Positions 1 through 8,390 are shown, counted from the first letter of the stretch. The stretch is 43,506 bases of DNA from Clostridiales bacterium CHKCI001 (GCA_900045905.1 FCNS01000025.1:1-43506); one strand, 5' to 3'. Program-made: numbers and translations. The notes: generated by a model not told the origin, from the sequence alone.

Positions 1-553
1 AAAACAAGTCTTAAAGGTACAAAAACTTCATCATAGAATCGATGGTATTCGTACAGATTATATCAATAAAACAATCGCAGAGATAGTGAAAACCAAGCCA
101 TCTTATATCGTGATTGAAGATTTGAATATAAAAGGAATGATGAAGAATAGGCATCTTTCAAAAGCAGTTGCTTCACAAAAGTTTTATGAATTCAGAACAA
201 AACTAGAAGCAAAATGTAAAGAATCAGGAATTGAATTAAGGATTGTAGACAGATGGTATCCGTCAAGTAAATTATGTCATAAATGTGGAGGTATCAAGAA
301 AGATTTAAAACTTTCAGACAGGGAATATATTTGTGAATGTGGTTATCGTGCGGATAGAGATTTTAACGCAAGTCTTAATTTAAGAGATGCAAAAACTTAC
401 GAAGTTGCATAATCAAGTATTTGTAAGTATGTACCGATGGCTTAGTCGGGAATTTACGACTGTGGAGTGTACAAAAACTTGTGAGTAGTGTGTTGCCTGC
501 AACCACCAAAACATACACAGCGAAGCAGTAAGAAGTATCCGTAAGGACTTCAA
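1..553 (+). mobile_element. IS200/IS605-family element, right-hand part (left end outside window)
   Basis: The stretch holds the 3' part of a tnpB gene followed by about 140 bp of structured non-coding DNA. It closes with an imperfect hairpin: AAG (533-535) and TCC (538-540) pair with GGA and CTT (545-550), with a two-base TA bulge and a GTAA loop. TTCAA follows at 549-553. A bulged subterminal hairpin followed by a short cleavage motif such as TCAA is how IS200/IS605 right ends are built, so the boundary is placed after 553. No terminal inverted repeats are expected for this family. The left end, and any tnpA, lie outside the window. Confidence 0.7.
2..412 (+). CDS. tnpB: TnpB (IS605 OrfB) RNA-guided nuclease, C-terminal part, cut by window edge
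   Basis: The reading frame is open from the first bases of the window, so the gene starts upstream; a GTG at 86 is internal. TnpB is the RNA-guided RuvC-like DNA nuclease of IS200/IS605 elements. The visible part carries the second RuvC acidic residue in IEDLNIKGM, a four-cysteine zinc finger (CHKCGG and CECGY) and the last RuvC aspartate in RADRDFNAS. The first RuvC aspartate would lie outside the window. No frameshift or stop interrupts the visible frame, so the nuclease may be intact. The gene runs straight into the likely omega-RNA and right end. Confidence 0.85.
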   Translation, partial: KQVLKVQKLHHRIDGIRTDYINKTIAEIVKTKPSYIVIEDLNIKGMMKNRHLSKAVASQKFYEFRTKLEAKCKESGIELRIVDRWYPSSKLCHKCGGIKKDLKLSDREYICECGYRADRDFNASLNLRDAKTYEVA

Positions 554-573
554 ATTCTCAATATGAGTATATT
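413..573 (+). ncRNA. Candidate omega-RNA (reRNA) of the TnpB element; guide would begin about 554
   Basis: TnpB guide RNAs are made from the 3' end of tnpB through the right end into flanking DNA. Here the non-coding tail can fold into several short hairpins: AGTCG/CGACT at 444-448 and 457-461, enclosed by GTAC at 431-434 and 469-472; GTTG/CAAC near 492-503; and the right-end hairpin at 533-550. If the element ends at 553, the guide is the flanking host sequence from 554 to about 570. The 5' boundary is unknown and may lie inside tnpB. The call rests on position and folding only. Confidence 0.5.
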
Positions 574-603
574 TGCCCATATTTTGAGTAGCAGGAAGTT
601 TTT

Positions 604-1797
604 ATGATCGCAGAGAAAATGAAACCATTGGTGCAGAACAATTCTGCAATTCGTGTTATGTTTGAAGAGGGAAAACGATTAGCTTCTATTTATGGAGCAG
701 AAAACGTATATGATTTTAGTCTTGGAAACCCAAACGTTCCAGCACCAGAAGAAGTAAAACAGGCAATTTACGATATTTTGGAAAATGAGCCATCGACAAT
801 GGTACATGGATATATGAGTAATGCTGGGTTTGAAGATGTAAGAGAAGCTGTTGCAAATTCCTTAAATAAGAGATTTGAAACAAACTTTGCAGCAAAAAAT
901 ATTATTATGACAGTTGGTGCTGCGAGCGGGTTAAATGTTGTATTTAAAACATTGTTGAATCCTGGAGATGAAGTAATTGCATTTGCTCCATACTTCTTAG
1001 AATATGGTGCATATGTTAGAAATTATGATGGAGTATTAGTTGTAGTTTCTCCAAATACAGAAACATTTCAGCCAAATTTAGAAGAACTAGAACAAAAAAT
1101 TACAGAAAAGACAAAAGCTGTTATTGTAAACTCGCCACATAATCCAACTGGAGTAGTATATTCGGAAGATACGATTAAGAAATTAGCAGATATTCTGCGT
1201 GCAAAAGAAAAAGAATTTGGTAATACCATTGTACTCGTATCGGATGAACCTTATCGTGAACTTGCTTATGATGGTGTAGAAGTTCCTTATCTAACGAAAT
1301 ATTATGATGACACGATTGTAGGATACTCTTATAGTAAATCTTTATCATTGCCAGGAGAACGAATTGGCTATCTGGTTATTCCAGATGAACTAAATGAAAG
1401 CGAACTTGTAATTACGGCAGCCACGATTGCAAATAGAGTACTTGGCAGTGTAAACGCTCCATCGTTATTCCAAAGGGTAATTGCGAGATGTTTAGATGCC
1501 AAAGTGAATGTGGAGGCTTATGATAAAAATCGTAATTTGTTATATAAGAGCTTAAAAGAGTATGGATTTGAGTGTATTAAACCAGAAGGAGCTTTTTATC
1601 TTTTTGTAAAATCTCCAGTAGAAGATGAAAAGCAATTTTGTGAGGAAGCAAAAAAATATAATATTTTGATTGTTCCAGGCAGTAGTTTTGCTTGCCCAGG
1701 ATATGTACGAATCTCTTATTGTGTATCGTATGATACAATTAAGAACTCCCTCCCAGCATTTAAAAAGTTAGCAGAAGAATATGGGCTTAGGGGGTAA
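604..1797 (+). CDS. Pyridoxal-phosphate aminotransferase, class I/II (aspartate aminotransferase-like)
   Basis: A 397-residue fold-type I PLP enzyme that should move an amino group between an amino acid and a 2-oxo acid in the cytoplasm. It has the family landmarks: an N-terminal FSLGNPNVPAP substrate segment, NSPHNPTGVVY (the PLP-contacting Asn), VSDEPYREL (the Asp that binds the pyridine nitrogen) and the PLP lysine K245 in YSYSKSLSLPGERIGY. The start is supported by an AGGAAG site about 6 bases upstream. A second PLP aminotransferase follows after 4 bases, so the two are co-transcribed. The IS element ends only about 50 bp upstream and may have replaced the native promoter. The substrate cannot be deduced. 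Confidence 0.85.
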   Translation: MIAEKMKPLVQNNSAIRVMFEEGKRLASIYGAENVYDFSLGNPNVPAPEEVKQAIYDILENEPSTMVHGYMSNAGFEDVREAVANSLNKRFETNFAAKNIIMTVGAASGLNVVFKTLLNPGDEVIAFAPYFLEYGAYVRNYDGVLVVVSPNTETFQPNLEELEQKITEKTKAVIVNSPHNPTGVVYSEDTIKKLADILRAKEKEFGNTIVLVSDEPYRELAYDGVEVPYLTKYYDDTIVGYSYSKSLSLPGERIGYLVIPDELNESELVITAATIANRVLGSVNAPSLFQRVIARCLDAKVNVEAYDKNRNLLYKSLKEYGFECIKPEGAFYLFVKSPVEDEKQFCEEAKKYNILIVPGSSFACPGYVRISYCVSYDTIKNSLPAFKKLAEEYGLRG

Positions 1798-1801
1798 ATA
1801 A

Positions 1802-2866
1802 ATGAAAGCTTGGGAAAAAAATATCCGGAATGTGGAGCCTTACATTCCTGGAGAACAACCGAATCAATCGGATATGATCAAGTTAAATACAAATGAAAAT
1901 CCATATTCACCTTCACCTAGAGTACAAGAGGCGTTGAATCAGTTTGATTCTGATACACTTCGGCTTTATCCAGATCCGACAAGCAAAGAATTAATTCGAG
2001 CAATTGCGGAATTCTATCAAGTAAATGAGACGCAAACATTTGTTGGAGTTGGTTCCGATGATGTCTTAGCAATGGCATTTATGACATTTTTTAATTCCGA
2101 TAAACCAATTTTATTCCCAGACATTACGTATTCTTTTTATGATGTGTGGGCAGAATTACTAAAGATTCCATATGAACGTCAGCCGTTGGATCAGAATTTC
2201 CGTATTGTAAAAGAAGATTATTACAAAAAAAATGGAGGAATCGTTTTTCCAAATCCAAATGCTCCAACAGCAATTTATGAAAACAGATCATTGATAGAGG
2301 ACATTTTGCAGCATAATCAAGAATCGATTGTTATTATTGATGAAGCTTATGTAGATTTTGCAAAAGATGGTTCTGCACTTCCTCTTTTACAAGAATATGA
2401 AAATTTACTAATTGTGCAAACATTCTCTAAGTCACGCTCCATGGCTGGAATGCGTATTGGATTTGCAATTGGATCGGAACAATTAATTCAGGCAATGAAC
2501 AATGTAAGAAATTCCTTTAATTCTTATACAATGAGCCGATTGGCATTACGACTGGGAACAGAAGCAGTAAAGGATAAAGATTATTTTGAAGCTTGTATTA
2601 ATCGTATTATCTTAACAAGAGAAAAGACAAAATGCCAGCTGAAAGAACTTGGATTTTCCTTTACAGATTCTCAGACGAATTTTATTTTTGCAACTCATGC
2701 TACAAAACCAGCCAAAGAAATTTTTGAAGCGTTAAAAGAGAGACATATTTATGTTCGCTATTTTAACAAACCAAGAATTAATAATTATTTAAGAATTACA
2801 ATTGGAACGAATGAGCAAATGGAAATGTTTATTCAGGCATTGCGGGAAATATTAGAAGTTGAGTAA
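1802..2866 (+). CDS. hisC: HisC-like aminotransferase (histidinol-phosphate aminotransferase family)
   Basis: A 354-residue PLP enzyme of the HisC branch, the usual length. HisC makes histidinol phosphate from imidazole-acetol phosphate and glutamate. Visible motifs are KLNTNENPYSPSP near the N-terminus, FPNPNAPTA, IIDEAYVDFA and the PLP lysine K210 in TFSKSRSMAGMRIGFAIG. No other his genes lie nearby, and the partner upstream is another aminotransferase, so it could instead act on aromatic or other phosphorylated substrates; related CobD-type decarboxylases share the fold. A copy of the 43-bp palindromic repeat starts 18 bp after the stop and may end the transcript. Confidence 0.75.
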   Translation: MKAWEKNIRNVEPYIPGEQPNQSDMIKLNTNENPYSPSPRVQEALNQFDSDTLRLYPDPTSKELIRAIAEFYQVNETQTFVGVGSDDVLAMAFMTFFNSDKPILFPDITYSFYDVWAELLKIPYERQPLDQNFRIVKEDYYKKNGGIVFPNPNAPTAIYENRSLIEDILQHNQESIVIIDEAYVDFAKDGSALPLLQEYENLLIVQTFSKSRSMAGMRIGFAIGSEQLIQAMNNVRNSFNSYTMSRLALRLGTEAVKDKDYFEACINRIILTREKTKCQLKELGFSFTDSQTNFIFATHATKPAKEIFEALKERHIYVRYFNKPRINNYLRITIGTNEQMEMFIQALREILEVE

Positions 2867-2883
2867 AGCAAAGCAGATCTGAC

Positions 2884-2926
2884 AAAAGGAACCTCCACTG
2901 GAGCTTCCTTTTGCATATCACGATAA
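2884..2926 (+). repeat. 43-bp palindromic dispersed repeat, copy A
   Basis: A near-perfect palindrome (arms AAAAGGAA and TTCCTTTT, inner CTCC/GGAG) is followed by the tail GCATATCACGATAA. It is identical over all 43 bases to the copy at 8391-8433 and related to inverted copies at 20376, 35870 and 39099. It sits at the 3' end of the aminotransferase operon, and the TTTT after the stem suggests it can terminate transcription. Confidence 0.85.
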
Positions 2927-2961
2927 AAAGAACTTATATCGTTCAGTTTGAAAGATTAAGC

Positions 2962-2990
2962 TTGACAATGAAGTAATTTGTTAGTAGAAT
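2962..2990 (+). promoter_or_regulatory. Sigma-A promoter of the thiSFGH operon
   Basis: TTGACA (2962-2967), a 17-base spacer and TAGAAT (2985-2990) make a near-consensus promoter. Transcription would start near 2997, about 15 bases before the leader hairpin. Confidence 0.75.
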
Positions 2991-3013
2991 AAGAACAGAG
3001 TGACGACATATTA

Positions 3014-3067
3014 GGTCGCATGAAGGGGTACACCACCGCGGGTGTAGTCTTTCGTGCGGCCTTTTTT
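3014..3067 (+). terminator. Leader terminator/attenuator upstream of thiS
   Basis: The arms GGTCGCATGAA (3014-3024) and TTCGTGCGGCC (3051-3061) pair over 11 bp with two G-U pairs. An inner stem TACACC/GGTGTA (3029-3034, 3041-3046) caps it, and six T residues follow. It lies between the promoter and thiS, so it should stop most transcripts unless released. A competing short stem, CGAC (3004-3007) with GTCG (3015-3018), could act as an alternative fold. The CTGAGA and ACCTGAT elements of a TPP riboswitch are absent. Confidence 0.7.
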
Positions 3068-3116
3068 GTTATCATAATAGAAAAAATAGGCTTATGCAGA
3101 TGGGAGGATTTGGATT

Positions 3117-3311
3117 ATGGCTTGGGTTAATGGAATAGAAGAAACTGTGGCTGGAATTACCTTAAAAGAGCTTTTAGAAAAAAAAGGATATTCCGAGAGT
3201 TTTATTGCAGTAGAATGCAATGGCGAAATTATGCCCAAAACGTTATATAACAGTTATGAAATTCAAAAAGATGACAAAATTGAAATTGTTCAGTTTGTTG
3301 GAGGAGGATGA
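3117..3311 (+). CDS. thiS: Sulfur carrier protein ThiS
   Basis: A 64-residue ubiquitin-like protein ending in VGGG, the glycine tail that ThiF adenylates and that carries the thiocarboxylate sulfur for the thiazole ring. The length and the VNGIEETV... ELL...KGY pattern fit the family. A GGGAGG ribosome site lies just upstream. It is the first gene of the thiS-thiF-thiG-thiH operon, and its stop overlaps the start region of thiF. Confidence 0.9.
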   Translation: MAWVNGIEETVAGITLKELLEKKGYSESFIAVECNGEIMPKTLYNSYEIQKDDKIEIVQFVGGG

Positions 3312-3313
3312 AA

Positions 3314-3955
3314 ATGGATTCTCTTACAAAGAAAGAAATAGAAACTATGCTGATAAAACGTCATACAAAGTCAGTATATGAGAAACTTCAAAGAGCAAAA
3401 GTTGCTATTGCTGGGCTAGGGGGACTAGGGTCTCATATTGCTATGGCTTTAGTACGGGCAGGTGTGGGGCATTTGTACTTAGTTGACTTTGATAAAGTTG
3501 ATGTCAGTAATTTGAATCGTCAATATTATCGTGCCTGTCATATTGGAACATATAAAACAGAAGCACTGAAAGAAGAGCTAAAAGAAATAAATCCATGGGT
3601 GGATATTCAGACAACATGTACTCATGTAACAGAACAGAATGCGGTTAATCTTTTTGGAGAATATCCCATTGTATGTGAAGCTTTTGATTGCCCAGAAGCG
3701 AAAGCGATGTTGATTAATACATTACTATTACAAGTTCCATCCATACAAATAGTTGGAGCATCTGGAATGGCAGGTTATAAAGATGCCAATTTAATTCAAA
3801 CACAGAAAGTAATGAACCGTTTCTATTTATGTGGAGATCAGAAAAATGGAATTGAGACGGGAGATTGTTTAATGGCGCCTAGAGTAATGGTTTGCGCTGG
3901 GCATCAGGCGAATAAAGTATTACAGTTATTATTACAGGAGGAAAACAATGAGTGA
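3314..3955 (+). CDS. thiF: ThiS adenylyltransferase ThiF (short clostridial type)
   Basis: An E1-like enzyme that adenylates the C-terminal glycine of ThiS. It has the nucleotide-binding loop [11 protein letters not shown] near residue 33, [16 protein letters not shown] (Asp and Arg that contact ATP) and a length of 213 residues. That matches the short ThiF subfamily, which lacks the C-terminal zinc-binding CxxC pairs of E. coli ThiF. An ATG at 3308 would abut the GGAGGAGG site at 3300-3307; the ATG at 3314 gives normal spacing and is preferred. The end overlaps thiG by 8 bases, which suggests translational coupling. Confidence 0.88.
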   Translation: MDSLTKKEIETMLIKRHTKSVYEKLQRAKVAIAGLGGLGSHIAMALVRAGVGHLYLVDFDKVDVSNLNRQYYRACHIGTYKTEALKEELKEINPWVDIQTTCTHVTEQNAVNLFGEYPIVCEAFDCPEAKAMLINTLLLQVPSIQIVGASGMAGYKDANLIQTQKVMNRFYLCGDQKNGIETGDCLMAPRVMVCAGHQANKVLQLLLQEENNE

Positions 3956-4718
3956 AGATAAATTAATAATTGGAGGACACGAGTTTCATTCTCGTTTTAT
4001 TGTAGGTTCTGGAAAGTTTTCAATGGATTTCACATCCGCAGTGATTGAAAATGGAGGAGCTGAAATTGTAACATTGGCGTTGAGAAGAGCAAATATGGCA
4101 GGAACAGAGAATATTTTAAATTATATTCCAGAAAATGTCACACTGCTTCCAAACACATCTGGAGCTAGAAATGCGCAAGAAGCACTTCGTATTGCACGTT
4201 TGGCACGAGAAATTGGATGCGGAGATTTTGTAAAGGTGGAAGTAATTCGTGATACAAAATATTTATTGCCAGATAATTATGAGACAATAAAAGCAACGGA
4301 AATGTTGGCAAATGATGGATTCATTGTTATGCCATATATGTATCCAGATCTAAATGTAGGACGAGATCTAGTTAATGCTGGAGCTGCTGCGGTTATGCCA
4401 TTAGCAGCACCGATTGGAACAAATAAGGGACTTTGTACAAAAGAATTTATTCAAATATTAGTAGATGAAATTGATCTCCCTATAATTGTAGATGCAGGTA
4501 TCGGGAAACCATCTCAGGCATGTGAAGCAATGGAAATGGGAGTGGATGCAGTTATGGCTAATACTGCAATTGCCACATCTGGAAATGTCGCTCAAATGGC
4601 AAAAGCTTTTAAGCTCGGAATTGAAGCAGGACGAGCTGCATATTTAGCAGGATTTGGAAGAGTATTGTCCAAACAGGCAGAAGCTTCTAGTCCGCTGACT
4701 GGATTTTTACAAGATTAG
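3948..4718 (+). CDS. thiG: Thiazole synthase ThiG
   Basis: A 256-residue TIM-barrel enzyme, the usual length, that builds thiazole phosphate from deoxyxylulose phosphate, ThiS thiocarboxylate and dehydroglycine. Seen in the sequence: [10 protein letters not shown] at the N-terminus, FVKVEVI carrying the lysine that forms the imine with the sugar, [12 protein letters not shown], and the phosphate-binding [11 protein letters not shown] followed by [13 protein letters not shown]. It overlaps thiF and precedes thiH, whose product supplies the dehydroglycine in anaerobes. Confidence 0.95.
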   Translation: MSEDKLIIGGHEFHSRFIVGSGKFSMDFTSAVIENGGAEIVTLALRRANMAGTENILNYIPENVTLLPNTSGARNAQEALRIARLAREIGCGDFVKVEVIRDTKYLLPDNYETIKATEMLANDGFIVMPYMYPDLNVGRDLVNAGAAAVMPLAAPIGTNKGLCTKEFIQILVDEIDLPIIVDAGIGKPSQACEAMEMGVDAVMANTAIATSGNVAQMAKAFKLGIEAGRAAYLAGFGRVLSKQAEASSPLTGFLQD

Positions 4719-4738
4719 GAAGAAAGGGTGCAGATAGT

Positions 4739-5899
4739 ATGAATCAGAGAATTGATCACATGAAATATATGGACGGGATGGAACAGATTGATTCGGATAT
4801 TATGGAACAAGTATTGCATGCGAGAGAAGCATACGATTATAATCAATATACTGCTGCTGATGTGAGTCGGGTATTAAAAAAGGATCGAATTAATACAGAA
4901 GATTTTGGAATTTTATTATCTCCAGCGGCACAGCCATTTTTAGAGATAATGGCACAGAAAGCACAAAAATTAACGAGAGAACATTTTGGAAATACCGTTT
5001 GTATGTTTACTCCGCTCTACATTGCAAATTATTGCGAAAATGAGTGTGTATATTGTGGATTTAATTGTAAAAATAAAATTCATCGTGCAAAGTTAACAGA
5101 AGAAGAAATGGAAAAAGAGATGAAAGCAATTGCTTCAACTGGGTTAAAGGAATTATTAATTTTAACTGGAGAATCTCGCTCCCAATCTCCTGTAGACTAT
5201 ATTGGAACGTCAATTAAGATTGCTAGAAGGTACTTTAGTACAATTGGCATTGAAATCTATCCATTAAATTCAGATGAATACCATTATTTACAGCAATGTG
5301 GAGCAGATTTTGTAAGTGTATATCAAGAAACTTATAGTCCAGAAAAATATGAAACACAGCACTTGAGAGGACCAAAGAGAATTTTTCCATATCGTTTCCA
5401 TGCGCAGGAACGAGCTTTGCTTGGGGGAATGAGAGGGGTTGCATTTGGAGCTTTATTAGGATTAGACGATTTTAGAAAGGATGCATTTGCAACAGGACTG
5501 CATGCAACTTTGATTCAGAAAAAATATCCATTTGCAGAAATATCATTTTCGACACCTCGCTTACGCCCATATATTAATAATGAGAAAAATAATCCAAAAG
5601 ACGTGCATGAAACACAATTATTGCAAGTTATTTTAGCTTATCGTCTATTTTTACCATATGCTGGAATTACAATTTCTACAAGAGAACGAGCTGGATTTCG
5701 GGATAATATTATTGGAATGGCTGCAACGAAAATATCGGCAGGAGTCAGTGTTGGAGTTGGAGGACATGAAGGAGAAGAAAAGGGAGATGAACAATTTGAA
5801 ATTTCAGATCCAAGAAGCGTAGATGAAGTGTATCGAATGATTTATAAAAAAGGATTACAGCCTGTGTTTACCGATTATGTATATGCATCAGCACAATAG
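4739..5899 (+). CDS. thiH: 2-iminoacetate synthase ThiH (radical SAM)
   Basis: A radical-SAM enzyme that cleaves tyrosine to p-cresol and dehydroglycine for ThiG. The [4Fe-4S] motif CxxxCxxC is at C99, C103 and C106 (YCENECVYCGF). At 386 residues it is the normal length. Use of ThiH rather than the oxygen-dependent ThiO fits an anaerobe. It starts 20 bases after thiG behind a GAAAGGG ribosome site. Confidence 0.93.
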   Translation: MNQRIDHMKYMDGMEQIDSDIMEQVLHAREAYDYNQYTAADVSRVLKKDRINTEDFGILLSPAAQPFLEIMAQKAQKLTREHFGNTVCMFTPLYIANYCENECVYCGFNCKNKIHRAKLTEEEMEKEMKAIASTGLKELLILTGESRSQSPVDYIGTSIKIARRYFSTIGIEIYPLNSDEYHYLQQCGADFVSVYQETYSPEKYETQHLRGPKRIFPYRFHAQERALLGGMRGVAFGALLGLDDFRKDAFATGLHATLIQKKYPFAEISFSTPRLRPYINNEKNNPKDVHETQLLQVILAYRLFLPYAGITISTRERAGFRDNIIGMAATKISAGVSVGVGGHEGEEKGDEQFEISDPRSVDEVYRMIYKKGLQPVFTDYVYASAQ

Positions 5900-6004
5900 T
5901 TCTTGAGAAATAATAATCTGTTTTAGGGGAGAGTAAATGGTTGTAAGAAACTTTCACCCATCCCCGAATTTATGCCGCAGCAAGTGCGGTATTAGGAGGG
6001 AAAT
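5900..6004 (+). other. thiH-tenI intergenic segment with stem-loops next to the ribosome site
   Basis: The 105 bp between the genes contain an 8-bp stem (5972-5979 with 5985-5992, five-base loop) that abuts the AGGAGG ribosome site at 5994-5999. There is also a looser GGGG...CCCC pairing between about 5923 and 5965. No T run follows, so this is not an intrinsic terminator. It may tune translation or RNA processing. Confidence 0.4.
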
Positions 6005-6550
6005 ATGATAATTGCAGTTACCAATAGAAAATTAGCTAGGCATAGTTTTTTAGAGCAAATTCAAAGAGTGATTCAAGAAAAACCAGATGGAATTATTTTA
6101 AGAGAAAAGGATTTGGCTGAACAGCAATATAAAGAACTGGCAAAAGTAGTAATGAAGTTATGTGAAAACGCAAGTATACCGTGTATTCTTCATAATTATT
6201 GGAAAGTTGCAATAGAATTGGGAGCAGATAGTATCCATCTGCCGCTTACGGTTTTATTAAATGGAATTCCAGTAGAAAAATTTAAGCAAATAGGAGCTTC
6301 GGTTCATTCCATAGAAGAAGCAAAGTTAGCAGAGCAGGCAGGAGCTACCTATTTAATTGCAGGGCATATTTTTGCAACTGATTGTAAAAAGGGAATTCCA
6401 CCAAGAGGAATTGAATTCTTCCAAAATTTATGTGGACAAGTATCCGTTCCAGTATTTGGGATTGGAGGAATGACATTAGAAAAGGAAGAAATAATTATGC
6501 GAGCGAATGGAGTAGGAATCTGTATGATGTCAGAGTTTATGAAAATATAA
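6005..6550 (+). CDS. tenI: TenI-like thiazole tautomerase (ThiE/TenI fold)
   Basis: A 181-residue protein of the thiamine phosphate synthase/TenI TIM-barrel family. It keeps the LREKDL pyrophosphate-side segment, DSIHLP and FGIGGM. The active-site stretch reads GHIFATDCKKGIPPRG, which resembles B. subtilis TenI (GHVFETDCKKG) rather than the GPIFPTxTK pattern of ThiE. TenI aromatises the thiazole product of ThiG, which fits its place after thiSFGH. It is also shorter than most ThiE proteins (about 210 residues). An automatic annotation would probably say thiE; a coupling activity cannot be excluded. Confidence 0.7.
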   Translation: MIIAVTNRKLARHSFLEQIQRVIQEKPDGIILREKDLAEQQYKELAKVVMKLCENASIPCILHNYWKVAIELGADSIHLPLTVLLNGIPVEKFKQIGASVHSIEEAKLAEQAGATYLIAGHIFATDCKKGIPPRGIEFFQNLCGQVSVPVFGIGGMTLEKEEIIMRANGVGICMMSEFMKI

Positions 6551-6616
6551 TGAGAATATGTAATGAAATTGATAGATTGCTTGCTGTGTCCTCTCACAAA
6601 AAATTTATCCTATCGC

Positions 6617-6645
6617 TTGACTTTTTTGTTTTCAGCTGTTACACT
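6617..6645 (+). promoter_or_regulatory. Promoter of the DEAD-box helicase gene
   Basis: TTGACT (6617-6622), a 17-base spacer and TACACT (6640-6645). The start point would be near 6652, giving a 5' leader of about 130 nt that contains a terminator-like hairpin. Confidence 0.6.
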
Positions 6646-6661
6646 AGACAAGATTCTGGAC

Positions 6662-6692
6662 GGGATATCCGCTATGGATATCCCTTATTTTT
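6662..6692 (+). terminator. Terminator-like hairpin in the helicase leader
   Basis: A perfect 9-bp stem, GGGATATCC (6662-6670) with GGATATCCC (6676-6684), has a five-base loop and is followed by TTATTTTT. It lies only about 10 nt after the predicted start, so it looks like an attenuator rather than the end of the thi operon. Confidence 0.6.
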
Positions 6693-6779
6693 GTGTAATA
6701 GTAATGTTATATAAAAATATTTTGGAAATATTGAAAATAAGCATCATTGGTAAGTCACAAAATAGAAAGGAAATTAAGA

Positions 6780-8387
6780 ATGGAAACAATTAGATTTGAC
6801 GAATTAGAGTTATCTGCGCCAATCTTACGAGCAGTGGCGGATATGGGATTCGAAGCAGCTTCCCCAATTCAAGCTCAGGCAATACCAGTTCAATTAGAAG
6901 GAAATGATATTATTGGTCAGGCACAGACTGGAACAGGAAAAACGGCAGCGTTTGGAATTCCTCTGCTTCAAAAAATTAATCCGAAAAGTAAAAAACTTCA
7001 AGCAATTGTACTCTGTCCAACGAGAGAACTAGCAATCCAGGTCGCAGAAGAAATTCGGAAATTGGCAAAATATATGCATGGTATTAAAGTATTACCTATT
7101 TATGGAGGACAAGATATTGTAAAACAGATTCGCAGTTTGAAAAGTGGAGTTCAGATTGTGATTGGAACGCCAGGTCGGGTTATGGACCATATGCGAAGAA
7201 AAACGGTTAAAATGGATCAAATTCATACGGTAATATTGGATGAAGCGGATGAAATGCTGAATATGGGCTTTATAGAAGATATTGAAACGATTCTTCAAGA
7301 AGTACCGCAAGAACGTCAGACGATATTATTTTCTGCCACAATGCCACAGGAAATTCAAGAAATTGCCAAGAAATTTCAAAACAATCCAGTTAGTGTCAAA
7401 GTGTTAAAGAAAGAATTAACCGTTCCTAAAATTGAACAGTATTATTATATTGTGCATCCAAAAAGTAAGCAAGAAGTGCTTTCTCGACTGTTGGATATGT
7501 ATAATCCAAAGCGATCTCTTGTGTTTTGCAATACGAAGAGGCAAGTGGACGAATTAGTAGAAGGTTTGCAGGGAAGAGGATATTTTGCAGAAGGGCTTCA
7601 TGGTGATATGAAACAGAGTCTGAGAGATCGGGTTATGAATGGATTTCGTAATGGCAAAACAGAAATTCTCGTTGCAACAGATGTTGCAGCAAGAGGAATT
7701 GATGTAGATGATGTGGAAGCAGTATTTAATTATGATATTCCTCAAGATGAAGAATATTATGTACATCGAATTGGAAGGACTGGAAGAGCGGGAAGAGATG
7801 GACTCGCATTTAATTTTATTGTTGGAAGAGAAATTTATAAATTAAAAGATATTCAGCGTTATTGTAAAACGAAAATAAAAGAACGTCAGATTCCATCTGT
7901 CAATGATGTAACTAAAATTAAGATTGATAATGTCTTATCTCAAATGGATAAGATCATAGAAGAAGTTGATCTGAGTAAATTGATCGAAGCAATTGAGAAG
8001 AAAGTAAACGAGGAAGAATATTCGTCTTTGGAGTTGTCTGCTGCATTTTTGAAAATGGCACTGGGAGAAGAGGCAGAAGAAATTGAAGAATGTATGCCAG
8101 CCGAACAAAAATATAGGCGAGGAAGATCAAAAGATTATTCTTCTTCTGGTATGGTACGGCTGTTTATCAACATTGGAAAAAAACAAAACCTTCGTCCTGG
8201 AGATATTTTAGGGGCAATTGCAGGAGAATCAGGTCTTCCTGGCAAGATGATAGGAAGTATTGATATGTATGATAGATATACATTTGTAGATGTTCCGAGA
8301 GAATATGTCTCAGATATTTTAAATGCGATGAAAAATTGTAAAATTAAAGGAAATAGTTTTAATATATCCCGTTCAAAGAAAAACTAA
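6780..8387 (+). CDS. DEAD-box ATP-dependent RNA helicase (CsdA/CshA-like)
   Basis: An RNA helicase that unwinds short RNA duplexes during ribosome assembly, RNA decay or cold adaptation. The 535 residues show the Q-motif region (FEAASPIQAQAIP), Walker A AQTGTGKT (48-55), PTRELAIQ, DEAD (154-157), SAT near 185, the C-terminal helicase domain ending HRIGRTGRAGRDG, and a C-terminal DbpA/CsdA-type RNA-binding domain from about 457. The ATG at 6780 follows AGAAAGGA with normal spacing; a longer frame from 6747 lacks a good ribosome site. It has its own promoter and a leader hairpin, and ends at palindromic repeat copy B. Confidence 0.92.
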   Translation: METIRFDELELSAPILRAVADMGFEAASPIQAQAIPVQLEGNDIIGQAQTGTGKTAAFGIPLLQKINPKSKKLQAIVLCPTRELAIQVAEEIRKLAKYMHGIKVLPIYGGQDIVKQIRSLKSGVQIVIGTPGRVMDHMRRKTVKMDQIHTVILDEADEMLNMGFIEDIETILQEVPQERQTILFSATMPQEIQEIAKKFQNNPVSVKVLKKELTVPKIEQYYYIVHPKSKQEVLSRLLDMYNPKRSLVFCNTKRQVDELVEGLQGRGYFAEGLHGDMKQSLRDRVMNGFRNGKTEILVATDVAARGIDVDDVEAVFNYDIPQDEEYYVHRIGRTGRAGRDGLAFNFIVGREIYKLKDIQRYCKTKIKERQIPSVNDVTKIKIDNVLSQMDKIIEEVDLSKLIEAIEKKVNEEEYSSLELSAAFLKMALGEEAEEIEECMPAEQKYRRGRSKDYSSSGMVRLFINIGKKQNLRPGDILGAIAGESGLPGKMIGSIDMYDRYTFVDVPREYVSDILNAMKNCKIKGNSFNISRSKKN

Positions 8388-8390
8388 AAC

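Noticed and set aside
3021..3061. T-box-like ACCGCGG sequence in the thiS leader
   Set aside because: The leader between promoter and terminator is only about 65 nt, too short for a specifier domain, and the UGGN tRNA-acceptor bulge sequence is missing.
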